NCBI RefSeq assembly: GCF_014650455.1 | Contig: NZ_BMUZ01000009.1 | Coordinates: 310,001-374,000, forward strand | Reading direction: 5' to 3' | Origin: Streptomyces xanthochromogenes | GTDB lineage: Bacteria > Actinomycetota > Actinomycetes > Streptomycetales > Streptomycetaceae | DNA length: 64,000 nucleotides | Shown here: piece after piece, positions 8,872-16,307 of the stretch | Numbering within the stretch: position 1 is the first letter of the stretch | Layout: every line of letters begins with the position of its first letter | Translations under genes and position numbers: made by a program | The notes under the pieces: model-generated | Databases searched by the model: none | What the model saw: only the letters and a program-made list of their open reading frames with translations | What the model was told of the DNA's origin: nothing

Positions 8872-11301
8872 TCACTCGGCGCCGCCTTCGACGCGGGCCT
8901 TCCAGGCGGCGCGATGGCGCCGGGCGGAGTCCTGCGCCGCGGTGAGCGCGGCCGGAGAGACGGCCTCGCCCCGCCACCCCGAGACGGTCTCGCCCATGCG
9001 TCCGACGAACCGTTGCCCCAGGTCGGTGAGGGATGCCGAGCCGAGCAGCACGTCGACGGCCTCCGCCGTCTGCTGCCGCCAGCGCGCGAACTCCGCCTCG
9101 GCCAGAGCCCGTTCGGGTCCCGTGCCCGCCGTTTCACGGCGCACCCGCCAGAAGTCGGTCACCGCGATGTGGGCGTACGTTCCCTGGAGCAAGCCACCGA
9201 TCGGGCGCGGATCGGCGCGCCAGGGGGCGTAGTAGCGGTCGCGGTCGGCCTTGTCGTAGAGGTCGACCGCGTCGAGGACCGCGGCGAGCTTCACATGCTG
9301 GAACTCGTGGACGATCAGCAGGGCGAGCTGTTCGGGCGAGGCGGGACGGGCCACCCCGATCGCACCCCAGGCGTCCTTGCAGGCGGCGCTGACGTCGCTG
9401 CCGTCCGGGGCGTGCAGAGGTGTGATCAGCCGCAGTCCCGCGGCCACGCCGTCGGCGTAGGCGGGCAGTTCGCGCCGGATCAGGGACCAGGCGCCGGTCA
9501 GGTCCTCGGACCACAGCTTGGCCTCGTCGGCCGCGAGCCGTGCCGCGACGGGCCATTCGTGGCAGTCGCGCAGCGGGTCGGTGTCCTCGATGGCCACGCT
9601 CCACCCCTCGCCCGCGAAGAGGCGTACGGGGTGCCAGTGCGGGGTCAGGCCGTCCATGCCCTCGTGCCATCCGATGTCGAGCCCGCGCGCACCGGCCCGC
9701 ACGGTGAACCCCTCGGCGCCCGCGGTCACTTCGGCGTGGCCGGCCGAGCTGTCGAGCCGTACGGTGCCGAGTCCGGGCAGCCGCAGCATGCCGTCGCGCA
9801 GCGGCACCGTGACCGTGCGGTCGAGGCGGGCTCGCAGCGTGGTGGCGGCCGCGATCTCGGCGAGGCCCGCGGCGGGCGCCACCCGGCCTTCGAGCACGCC
9901 CAGCGCCCACGGTCGGGTGTAGGGGTGCACGAGGACACCGGCGAGTTCGTCGGGCACCTCCGCGTCGAGCTGGGTCAACAGGTCCCAGGCGGCGGCGCCT
10001 TCGCGGTCGGACAGGGCGATGCGCTGCTCGCTGACGGCGGCGAGCAGTTCCTGGTTGATGTCCAGCTGGGCTGCCGCGAGACGAGTCACGGTGTCGGCCC
10101 CGCCGAATCCGGTGGCCAGCTCCTCGAAGTCGGCCTGCTCCAGAGGCAGTTCGGTGGACGATGCCTTCGGCGCGGGCACTTCCGCCTCACGGTCGCGGAT
10201 GGTGGTGACCAGGGACAGCAGGTCGGGGCAGAACACCGAGGGGTTGTCGAACTCGCTGCCGTCGCTGCGGTAGCGATGGGCGTAGAGGCCGCCGCCGCAG
10301 GACTGGACGACCGGGCAGTCGCGGCACTGCCGGCAGAGCTGCTCGATGCCCTGCTGGCGGGCGAGCATGCCGGGGTGCTGGAGTACGTCGTCGAGCGAGT
10401 GCGTGAAGACGTCCATGCCGGTGGCCGGTGCCCCGTCATAGGACGTTTTGAGACTGTCCGCCTGCTCGAAGGTGCCGTCGGTCTCGATCACGACCAGGTC
10501 GGCGGGGGCGAGCCCCAGCGATTCGGTGAGGCTGCTCTCGCCGCGCAGGGTGCGCAGCACCGAGTCGAAGATGCGGACCGGGACGGGGCGGCCCGCCGCG
10601 TCCCAGCGGCGGTAGATCGCGTCGAGCCAGTCGGCGTAGGGGGTGGCCGCGCCGCCGGGGCGGGGCGGCGGCGTGTCCCAAGTGGCGTGCGGCAGAAGGA
10701 AGTCGATGCGCGGGGGCGACAGCTCCACCAGGGCGTCGTAGACCGCGACCGGGTCGTTCTCGACGTCGATGGTGCAGAGCAGTCCGGCGAACAGGCGCCG
10801 GTAGCGCGGGCGTTGGAGGAGTTCGACCGCCCGGATGACCTTGGCATGGCTGCTGCGGCCGTCCGCGTAGCGGCGGTGGCGGTCGTTGGAGACCTTGTCG
10901 CCGTCGAGGGAGACGCCGACCTTGATGCCGAGTTCCAGGAAGAGTTCGCAGAACGCCTCGTCGAGCAGCACGCCGTTGGTGTGCATGCGCAGATCCAGGG
11001 CACTCACTCCGTGCAGGGCCCGCCGGAGTTCCTCGGCGGCCCGGCGCAGTCGGTCGGGGCCGGCGAGCAGTGGCTCGCCGCCGTGCAGCACGACGTGGAC
11101 GGTGGGGAGTCGATGGCGCCGGGCGTGCTCGGCGATACGGTTCGCCACCTGGGCGAGGATCTCCTCCGAGACGGCGCGGGGCCTGCCCCGCCAGCTGGTG
11201 TCCGCGTGTTCGTAGACGTAACAGTGATCGCACGCCAGGTCGCATCGGCTGTGCACCTTCAGCACGAATTGCGACAGGGCAGGCGGAATCGGCCGGTCCA
11301 T
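8872..11301 (-). CDS. fxsB: FxsB: radical SAM/SPASM peptide maturase with C-terminal HEXXH domain
   Basis: An 809-residue enzyme. The radical SAM 4Fe-4S motif CDLACDHC (Cys20, Cys24, Cys27) is followed by GGEPLL. Around residue 320 a SPASM cluster region has CRQCRDCPVVQSCGGG and a later VFCPDLL Cys. The C-terminal half carries HEFQH near residue 662, the zinc-type HEXXH motif of the peptide-modification domain that is fused to FxsB. FxsB belongs to the radical SAM group (with Xye and Grr enzymes) that forms three-residue cyclophanes by joining an aromatic ring to a beta carbon; the expected site is F-x-S at the precursor C-terminus. ATG 11301 is the start next to QFVLKVHSRCDLAC; its Shine-Dalgarno is weak. 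The gene begins 20 bases after fxsA ends. Confidence 0.92.
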   Translation of the reverse strand: MDRPIPPALSQFVLKVHSRCDLACDHCYVYEHADTSWRGRPRAVSEEILAQVANRIAEHARRHRLPTVHVVLHGGEPLLAGPDRLRRAAEELRRALHGVSALDLRMHTNGVLLDEAFCELFLELGIKVGVSLDGDKVSNDRHRRYADGRSSHAKVIRAVELLQRPRYRRLFAGLLCTIDVENDPVAVYDALVELSPPRIDFLLPHATWDTPPPRPGGAATPYADWLDAIYRRWDAAGRPVPVRIFDSVLRTLRGESSLTESLGLAPADLVVIETDGTFEQADSLKTSYDGAPATGMDVFTHSLDDVLQHPGMLARQQGIEQLCRQCRDCPVVQSCGGGLYAHRYRSDGSEFDNPSVFCPDLLSLVTTIRDREAEVPAPKASSTELPLEQADFEELATGFGGADTVTRLAAAQLDINQELLAAVSEQRIALSDREGAAAWDLLTQLDAEVPDELAGVLVHPYTRPWALGVLEGRVAPAAGLAEIAAATTLRARLDRTVTVPLRDGMLRLPGLGTVRLDSSAGHAEVTAGAEGFTVRAGARGLDIGWHEGMDGLTPHWHPVRLFAGEGWSVAIEDTDPLRDCHEWPVAARLAADEAKLWSEDLTGAWSLIRRELPAYADGVAAGLRLITPLHAPDGSDVSAACKDAWGAIGVARPASPEQLALLIVHEFQHVKLAAVLDAVDLYDKADRDRYYAPWRADPRPIGGLLQGTYAHIAVTDFWRVRRETAGTGPERALAEAEFARWRQQTAEAVDVLLGSASLTDLGQRFVGRMGETVSGWRGEAVSPAALTAAQDSARRHRAAWKARVEGGAE

Positions 11302-11321
11302 GGGGTGAGTCGTTCCGCCCG

Positions 11322-11513
11322 TCAGAGCGCCGACTGGAAGGCGGACGCGGCGGGAACCGTGGGGCTCCCGTACGCCGCCATCACCCGGGTGAGGTTCGCC
11401 GGCGCACGGCCGGCGCCCTGCGCCGCCGCCCGCCGCACCAGGGGGAGCCACGGGAGGGCCGGCCTGTGGAGGGCGGGGCCGGGCCGTACGGCCGCCGAGA
11501 CGAGAGCGTCCAC
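11322..11513 (-). CDS. fxsA: FxsA: FxSxx-COOH RiPP precursor peptide (63 aa)
   Basis: A short gene reading from GTG 11513 (AAAGG about 7 bases upstream) to 63 residues ending ...AASAFQSAL, which satisfies the F-x-S-x-x-COOH signature exactly: Phe59, Ser61, C-terminal Leu63. The leader (PWLPLVRRAAAQG) is Arg/Ala-rich and the region before the core reads RVMAAYGSPTVPAASAF. It lies 20 bases upstream of fxsB in the same direction, as expected of substrate and maturase. A second aromatic-x-Ser triplet, Tyr48-Gly-Ser50, sits 11 residues before the terminal one in a matching A-[YF]-x-S context. The chemical product is inferred from the FxsB family; the biological role is unknown. Longer frames upstream of GTG 11513 lack a ribosome site. 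Confidence 0.85.
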   Translation of the reverse strand: MDALVSAAVRPGPALHRPALPWLPLVRRAAAQGAGRAPANLTRVMAAYGSPTVPAASAFQSAL

Positions 11514-11929
11514 GTGAGCGCCTTTCGGATCGTAGCGCCGTGTCTCGCAGCGGAGTCTTTCCGGATCACTGCGCAAACAGGCTCATGGAGAACGTTGCAT
11601 GGGCTTTTGGTACGTCGTGCAATGCGGCCGCACGCCGTGCCCATGTGCGCTCATGCGCCACGAGCGACTGGTCCGACCACTGCAGCCTCCCCGGGACACC
11701 ACAACTGCCTTGGCCCGTGCCCAGGTTCGGCGTTGACGCGGAATCCACTCGCACGAGTGGTTTCGTCCCGGGCGGACTCCGCTTTTCGTCGCCCCCCGGA
11801 GACGAGAGAGTCGACGATGCCAGCCTCCACCCGACCACGCCTCCATTACCAGACACCAGGCCAAAATCGTCCAGAAGGCGATGCCGAACCGATCACGGTC
11901 CACCATCAAAGCTAACAGGCCCCGCAGGA
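11514..11929. other. Intergenic region upstream of fxsA, no gene seen
   Basis: About 420 bases between fxsA and the terminator of the XRE gene. Open frames here are short, poor in family-like sequence and not preceded by ribosome sites. The region should hold the fxs operon promoter. On the minus strand a TACGAT (11528-11533) lies just upstream of the fxsA ribosome site and could be a -10 element, but no convincing -35 was seen. The segment 11560-11640 is markedly less GC-rich than its surroundings. Confidence 0.5.
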
Positions 11930-11930
11930 A

Positions 11931-11965
11931 AGGCCGTTGGGGGGCTCATTGCCCCAACGGGCCTC
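11931..11965 (-). terminator. Terminator hairpin at the end of the XRE-cupin gene
   Basis: AGGCCGTTGGGG and CCCCAACGGGCCT form a near-perfect stem around a short loop, overlapping the stop codon of the XRE-cupin gene (11964-11966). It probably ends that minus-strand transcript. Confidence 0.6.
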
Positions 11966-12536
11966 AGTGCTCGAACGGTACGGAGACGGCCATGGTCATG
12001 GACACCGGCTCCGGTCCCGCATTGCGGTACGTGTGTGCGGCGCCGGCCTCGAAGGAGGCCGAATGGCCTGCGGGGATGACGTAGTCGACGCCGTCCACGG
12101 CGAGCGTGAGCGTGCCTTCGGTGACGTGGACCAGCTCGACGGTGCCCGTCGGATGCGGGTCGGAGTTGCTGCCGTCGCCCGGCATCAGGTGCCAGTGCCA
12201 CATCTCCAGGGGCCCCGGCGCCTCGGTACCGGCGAGGAGCGTGTTGTAGCTCCCCCGCTCGGTGGACCAGAGCCGGACGGCCTGGTCGGGCGGGACGATG
12301 CGCACCTTGGGGCCGCTCTCGTAGTCGAGCAGCGTGGTGATGCTCACGCCGAGCGCGTCACCGATCTTCACCACGGTGCCCACGCTGGGGTTGGTCCGGG
12401 CCTGCTCGATCTGGATGAGCATGCCGCGGCTGACGCCGGCCCGGGTCGCGAGCGCGTCGAGGGTGAAGCCGCGTTCGGTGCGCCAGCGCTTGACGTTGCG
12501 GGCCAGTGACTGGGTCAGCAGTTCGAGGTCCGACAC
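11964..12536 (-). CDS. XRE-family regulator with cupin sensor domain
   Basis: The 190-residue protein has an N-terminal helix-turn-helix (residues 6-65; TLDALATRAGVSRGML, then IEQARTNPSVGTV) and a C-terminal cupin (residues 100-185; WHLMPGDGSNSDPHP, GTVELVHVTEGTLTL, IPAGHSASFEAGAAHTY). This layout is typical of small-molecule-responsive regulators. It is divergent from an EamA exporter 128 bases away, and I infer that it controls that exporter and itself. GTG 12536 is chosen because the reading MSDLELLTQSLARNVKRW matches the expected family start. An ATG 33 bases upstream gives a short basic extension and cannot be excluded. Confidence 0.88.
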   Translation of the reverse strand: MSDLELLTQSLARNVKRWRTERGFTLDALATRAGVSRGMLIQIEQARTNPSVGTVVKIGDALGVSITTLLDYESGPKVRIVPPDQAVRLWSTERGSYNTLLAGTEAPGPLEMWHWHLMPGDGSNSDPHPTGTVELVHVTEGTLTLAVDGVDYVIPAGHSASFEAGAAHTYRNAGPEPVSMTMAVSVPFEH

Positions 12537-12595
12537 ATTCCGTCCATGAGGTGGGCCCCGGAGGGCCATCCAATATATTCAATGACAGGGTTCAA

Positions 12596-12650
12596 TACAG
12601 TGCACTATCGTGTGGTGCACCCTACTGATCTACCGTGTCACTGCACTGTA
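12596..12650. promoter_or_regulatory. 9-bp inverted repeat in the XRE-EamA divergent region
   Basis: TACAGTGCA (12596-12604) and TGCACTGTA (12642-12650) are exact complements separated by 37 bases, with a further GGTGCACC palindrome between them (12614-12621). Their position between divergent starts at 12536 and 12665 fits an operator for the XRE-cupin regulator. The second arm lies just upstream of the EamA start. Confidence 0.5.
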
Positions 12651-12664
12651 CTGCGAGGCCTGCC

Positions 12665-13531
12665 ATGACAGCACTGTTCGCCCTGGCCGCCAGCCTCCTG
12701 TGGGGTCTGGCCGACTTCGGCGGCGGGCTGCTCACCCGGCGGATGCCCGCCCTGACCGTCGTGGTCGCCTCCCAGACGGTGGCCGTGGTGGTCCTCGGCA
12801 CGGTCGTGATGGCCACCGGTGGCTGGCACGAGGCCGGCCCGCAGCTCTGGTTCGCGGTGGCGGCGGGAGCCGTGGGACCGGTCGCCATGCTCAGCTTCTA
12901 CAAGGCCCTCGCGCTCGGCCCCATGGGCGTCGTCTCCCCGCTCGGCTCCCTGGGCGTCACGGTGCCCGTCGGGGTCGGGCTCGTCCTCGGCGAGCGGCCG
13001 GGGGTGCTGCAGTTCGCCGGGATCGCGGTGGCCGTGATCGGCATCCTGCTCGCGGGCGGGCCGGAGTTCCGCGGCGCCGCGGTGCGCCGCCGGGCCGTGC
13101 TGCTCACCCTGCTGGCGGCCTTCGGCTTCGGCGCGGTCATGGCGCTCATCTCGGAGGCGTCCACCACGGTGACCGGCCTCTTCCTCGCGCTCTTCGTGCA
13201 GCGCGTGACCAACGTCGCGGTCGGCGGCACCGCCCTGTTCGTCTCGGTGCGGCGCGGTGCCCGGGCGCTGCCCGAGGAGGGCGGACTGCGCGCGGTGCGG
13301 CTCGCGCTGCCCGCGCTCGCCTTCGTCGGCCTCGCCGACGTGGCCGCGAACGGAACGTACGCGATCGCCGCCCAGCACGGCCCGGTCACCATCGCGGCGG
13401 TGCTCGCCTCGCTCTACCCGGTGGTCACCGCGCTCGCCGCGCGCGGCGTCCTCAAGGAGCGGCTGCGGGCGGTACAGGCGGCGGGCGCGGGTCTCGCGCT
13501 GGTCGGCACGGTCCTGCTGGCGAGCGGCTGA
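12665..13531 (+). CDS. EamA/DMT-family exporter
   Basis: A 288-residue, very hydrophobic protein with ten predicted membrane segments in two repeated halves (LFALAASLLWGLADFGGG at the N-terminus; PALAFVGLADVAANGTY in the second half), the usual drug/metabolite transporter size and layout. The conserved KALALGPMGVVSPL and ASLYPVVTALAARGVLKE segments are seen. Start ATG 12665. It is paired divergently with the XRE-cupin regulator, which suggests ligand-induced export. The stop codon (TGA 13529-13531) abuts the stop of the convergent acyltransferase through a TGATCA palindrome. Substrate unknown. Confidence 0.88.
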   Translation: MTALFALAASLLWGLADFGGGLLTRRMPALTVVVASQTVAVVVLGTVVMATGGWHEAGPQLWFAVAAGAVGPVAMLSFYKALALGPMGVVSPLGSLGVTVPVGVGLVLGERPGVLQFAGIAVAVIGILLAGGPEFRGAAVRRRAVLLTLLAAFGFGAVMALISEASTTVTGLFLALFVQRVTNVAVGGTALFVSVRRGARALPEEGGLRAVRLALPALAFVGLADVAANGTYAIAAQHGPVTIAAVLASLYPVVTALAARGVLKERLRAVQAAGAGLALVGTVLLASG

Positions 13532-14287
13532 TCAGGCCTCTTCGGGCTCCAGCTCGGGCCCCAACTCCGCGATGGCGAGCAGCTGTTCGGGGGTGACGCC
13601 CTCCGGGATCGGCACCGGCGCGGGCGTGCGCAGCGGCGGCTGCCAGCCCTTCTCCTCGTCCCAGGTCCGTACGACGCGGGCCGGCGCCCCGGCCACCACC
13701 GCGTGGTCGGGCACCTCGCCGCGTACCACCGCACCCGCCGCCACGACCACGTTCCGGCCGAGCCGGGCGCCGGGCAGCACCACGGCTCCGGTGCCCAGCC
13801 AGCAGCCCGGGCCGATCTCCACCGGCTCCATGCGCGGCCACTGCTTGCCCACGGGCTGGCGCGGATCGTCGTAGCTGTGGTTGGTCGAGGTGATGTAGAC
13901 GTACGGGCCGCAGTACGTGTCCGAGCCGATGCTGACCGTCGTGTCGGCGATGACGTGGCTGCCCCTGCCCAGTACGACTCCGTTGCCCAGGGTCAGGATG
14001 GGCTCCGCGCCGAGGTCGAGGCCCGGCATCATCCCGGCGGTGAGGGTGACCTGTTCGCCGATGATGCAGTGGTCGCCCAGCTCGATCCAGGGCTCACCGA
14101 AGACGGTGCCCTGCGGGAAGGCGAGGCGGGTGCCGACGCCGATCCGGCGGAAGCGCAGCCGCCCGGGGTGCGCGGCGGTGACCGCGCCCGCCTCCCTCAC
14201 CACGGCCCAGCCGGCGTGCACCGCCCGGGAGGCGATGCGGCGCCGCCAGGCGGTCAGCGACGAGAACGTGTTTCTGTTCTTGGGCAC
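13532..14287 (-). CDS. Hexapeptide-repeat acyltransferase
   Basis: The 251-residue protein has the left-handed beta-helix pattern of [LIV]-G-x4 repeats between residues 70 and 215, with the acetyltransferase-type insert CGPYVYITSTNHSYDDP (the His in TNHSY is the usual catalytic base) and the closing VVAGAPARVV. It probably transfers an acetyl or acyl group from CoA to a sugar or similar acceptor. The C-terminal 40 residues are Pro/Glu-rich. It stands alone and converges with the EamA gene with no spacing. The exact substrate cannot be told from the sequence. Confidence 0.85.
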   Translation of the reverse strand: MPKNRNTFSSLTAWRRRIASRAVHAGWAVVREAGAVTAAHPGRLRFRRIGVGTRLAFPQGTVFGEPWIELGDHCIIGEQVTLTAGMMPGLDLGAEPILTLGNGVVLGRGSHVIADTTVSIGSDTYCGPYVYITSTNHSYDDPRQPVGKQWPRMEPVEIGPGCWLGTGAVVLPGARLGRNVVVAAGAVVRGEVPDHAVVAGAPARVVRTWDEEKGWQPPLRTPAPVPIPEGVTPEQLLAIAELGPELEPEEA

Positions 14288-14387
14288 CCGCTCACGGTAC
14301 TCATCGCCGGCCCGGGCGATCAGGGCCGACGCCTGTGATCTTCCGCTCAGCGCGGGACCACGGCCACCAGCGCAAGGGGACGGCCGG

Positions 14388-14918
14388 TCAGCCGCCGTGC
14401 GCCTTGCGGTGGTCCTCGGCCAGGCCCAGATACATCAGGGCGTTGACCTTGATGCCCTCGCGCTCCTCGTCGGTCAGCTCGCGGCGGATCTTCGCCGGCA
14501 CCCCCGCGACCAGCGATCCCGGCGGCACGACCATGCCCTGCGGCACCAGGGCGTGTGCCGCGATGAGCGAACCCGCCCCGATCCGGGCGCCGTTGAGGAC
14601 GGTGGCGCCCATGCCGACCAGCACGTCGTCCTCGACGGTGCAGCCGTGCAGCACCGCGTTGTGCCCGACGGTGACCCGCTCGCCCAACGTGACGGGGAAG
14701 CCCGGGTCCACGTGCACCGTGCAGTTGTCCTGGATGTTGCTCTCGGCACCGATCACGATCGGCCCGCAGTCGGCCCGCAGGACCGCGTGGTACCAGACGC
14801 TCGCCCGCGCGCCCAGGGTCACCTCGCCGAGCACCACCGACGTGGGTGCGGTGAATGCGGTCGGGGCGATCTCGGGCGTCTTTCCGCCCACTGCCACGAC
14901 CAACGCCTGCTCTGCCAT
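14388..14918 (-). CDS. Gamma-class carbonic anhydrase family protein
   Basis: The 176-residue protein is a compact left-handed beta-helix with the gamma carbonic anhydrase signature: WYHAVLRADCGPIVIG, ESNIQDNCTVHVD, VTVGHNAVLHGC. The two metal-ligand His motifs (VTVGHNAVLHG) and the upstream His in TVHVD are present, so a metal site is intact. Members are often annotated YrdA/PaaY and may hydrate CO2 or act as thioesterase partners. Start ATG 14918 follows AAGGAGTGGCGC, a strong site. It lies about 100 bases upstream of the acyltransferase gene in the same direction and could be cotranscribed with it. Confidence 0.9.
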   Translation of the reverse strand: MAEQALVVAVGGKTPEIAPTAFTAPTSVVLGEVTLGARASVWYHAVLRADCGPIVIGAESNIQDNCTVHVDPGFPVTLGERVTVGHNAVLHGCTVEDDVLVGMGATVLNGARIGAGSLIAAHALVPQGMVVPPGSLVAGVPAKIRRELTDEEREGIKVNALMYLGLAEDHRKAHGG

Positions 14919-15029
14919 GCGCCACTCCTTGAACGGATTCCCACGGGGGTACGGATCCATCGCGCCGGGGGTCACGCTAAGCGACCGCGCCTCGGCCCGC
15001 GCGGCCGGGGGCCCGCTTACGATCACGCG

Positions 15030-15533
15030 ATGGCACTCTTCCGGATCGACCGCCGCACCCCGCTCACCCCCGCCGAGGCCTGGCGACGGCTCACCGACTG
15101 GGAACGGCACGCCCAGGGCGTGCCGTTGACCCGGATCGTCGTGGAGACCCCGCCGCCGAGCGGCCCGGGCACGGTCTTCGTGGCCCGCACCGGGCTCGGC
15201 CCGCTGGGCTTCGACGACCGGATGGAGATCACCCGCTGGGAGCCGCCGGCCGGGGACGCCCCGGGCGTGTGCCGCCTGGAGAAGCGGGGCCGGGCGATCA
15301 CGGGCTGGGCCGAGATCGAGGTGGGCACGGCCGGGAAGGACCGGGACGCGAAGGCCTCGTCGGGGGAAGGCGCGCCCCGGGGAGGCGCGTCCGGCGGTGG
15401 GACGTATCTGGTCTGGCGTGAGGACCTGCGCGTACGTGGACTGCCGCGCGCCCTCGACCCGTTGACGGCTCGCGCGGGACGGCTCCTGTTCGGGCACGCC
15501 ATGAGCGTGCTCCTGAGGGACCGGACGCGCTGA
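15030..15533 (+). CDS. SRPBCC family (polyketide cyclase/START-like) protein
   Basis: A 167-residue protein starting MALFRIDRRTPLTPAEAWRR. The N-terminal strand and helix (TPAEAWRRLTDWERHAQGVP) and later MEITRWEPP fit the SRPBCC ligand-binding fold. An unusually charged, Gly-rich insertion (residues 107-131) interrupts the beta sheet. There is no recognisable catalytic site, so ligand or role is unknown. It diverges from the carbonic anhydrase gene 111 bases away. Confidence 0.75.
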   Translation: MALFRIDRRTPLTPAEAWRRLTDWERHAQGVPLTRIVVETPPPSGPGTVFVARTGLGPLGFDDRMEITRWEPPAGDAPGVCRLEKRGRAITGWAEIEVGTAGKDRDAKASSGEGAPRGGASGGGTYLVWREDLRVRGLPRALDPLTARAGRLLFGHAMSVLLRDRTR

Positions 15534-15575
15534 CCGGCCGCTCCCGCCCCCGGCGGGATCAGGCCCCGGCGGTGA

Positions 15576-16232
15576 TCAGTCCCCGGCGGGCACGTTCTCC
15601 GGAGCGGAGTTCGCCGCCTCGGCCTCGGCCATGGACTTCTTCGCGCGGTTCTTGACGACCAGCATCGACGCGACGCCGATGAGCAGCGCCGCCACCAGGC
15701 CGAGGTAGGAGAAGTTCTTCAGCCAGGACTCGGCGACGATGCCGAGGTAGTAGATGACGGCCGTGGTGCCGCCCGCCCAACAGATGCCGCCCAGCACGTT
15801 GGCGATGAGGAACTTCCAGTACGGCATGTGCAGGACACCGGCGAGCGGGCCCGCGAAGATGCGGAGCAGCGCGATGAAACGGCCGAAGAAGACGGCCCAC
15901 ATGCCCCACTTCTGGAAGGACCGCTCGGCCATCGCGACATGGCCCTCGCTGAAGTGCTTGGGGAACTTGCCGCCGAGCCAGGCGAGCAGCGGCCTGCCGC
16001 CCTTGCGCCCGATCGCGTAGCCGATGGAGTCGCCGATGACCGCGCCGGCCGTGGCGCAGGCGCCGAGCACGACGGGGTTGATGTGCCCCTGTTGGGAGGC
16101 GAGCAGTGCCGAACTGACCAGGACGATCTCGCCGGGCAGCGGGATGCCGAGGCTTTCGACCCCGATGACCAGTGCCACCAGAAGATAGACACTGACGGCG
16201 GGGATGTTCTCCAGCCACTCCTGGATGTGCAA
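15576..16232 (-). CDS. DedA family membrane protein
   Basis: The 218-residue integral membrane protein carries the DedA core: ESLGIPLPGEIVLV (residues 25-38), GDSIGYAIGRKGG, FFGRFIALLRIFAGPLAGV, and two C-terminal membrane segments. DedA proteins act as membrane phospholipid/undecaprenyl-phosphate flippases or influence membrane potential. TTG 16232 is chosen because GGAGGA stands about 8 bases upstream and the reading is MHIQEWLENIPAVSVYLL; the longer in-frame extension is not hydrophobic and has no site. The C-terminal tail is charged and Ala/Glu-rich. Confidence 0.88.
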   Translation of the reverse strand: MHIQEWLENIPAVSVYLLVALVIGVESLGIPLPGEIVLVSSALLASQQGHINPVVLGACATAGAVIGDSIGYAIGRKGGRPLLAWLGGKFPKHFSEGHVAMAERSFQKWGMWAVFFGRFIALLRIFAGPLAGVLHMPYWKFLIANVLGGICWAGGTTAVIYYLGIVAESWLKNFSYLGLVAALLIGVASMLVVKNRAKKSMAEAEAANSAPENVPAGD

Positions 16233-16307
16233 CGCCGCATTCCTCCCGCTCGCCCCGGCCGGAGCCCGGCATGCGCCCCCCTGGCGCACGCCGGGAAGCC
16301 TACCCGC

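Noticed and set aside
8797..11517. 906-codon open frame on the plus strand opposite fxsB
   Set aside because: It is a GC-bias shadow; FxsB has the radical SAM and HEXXH motifs in the true frame.
11566..11915. Small genes on either strand between fxsA and the XRE gene
   Set aside because: Candidate frames have no ribosome site, mixed codon bias and no recognisable sequence.
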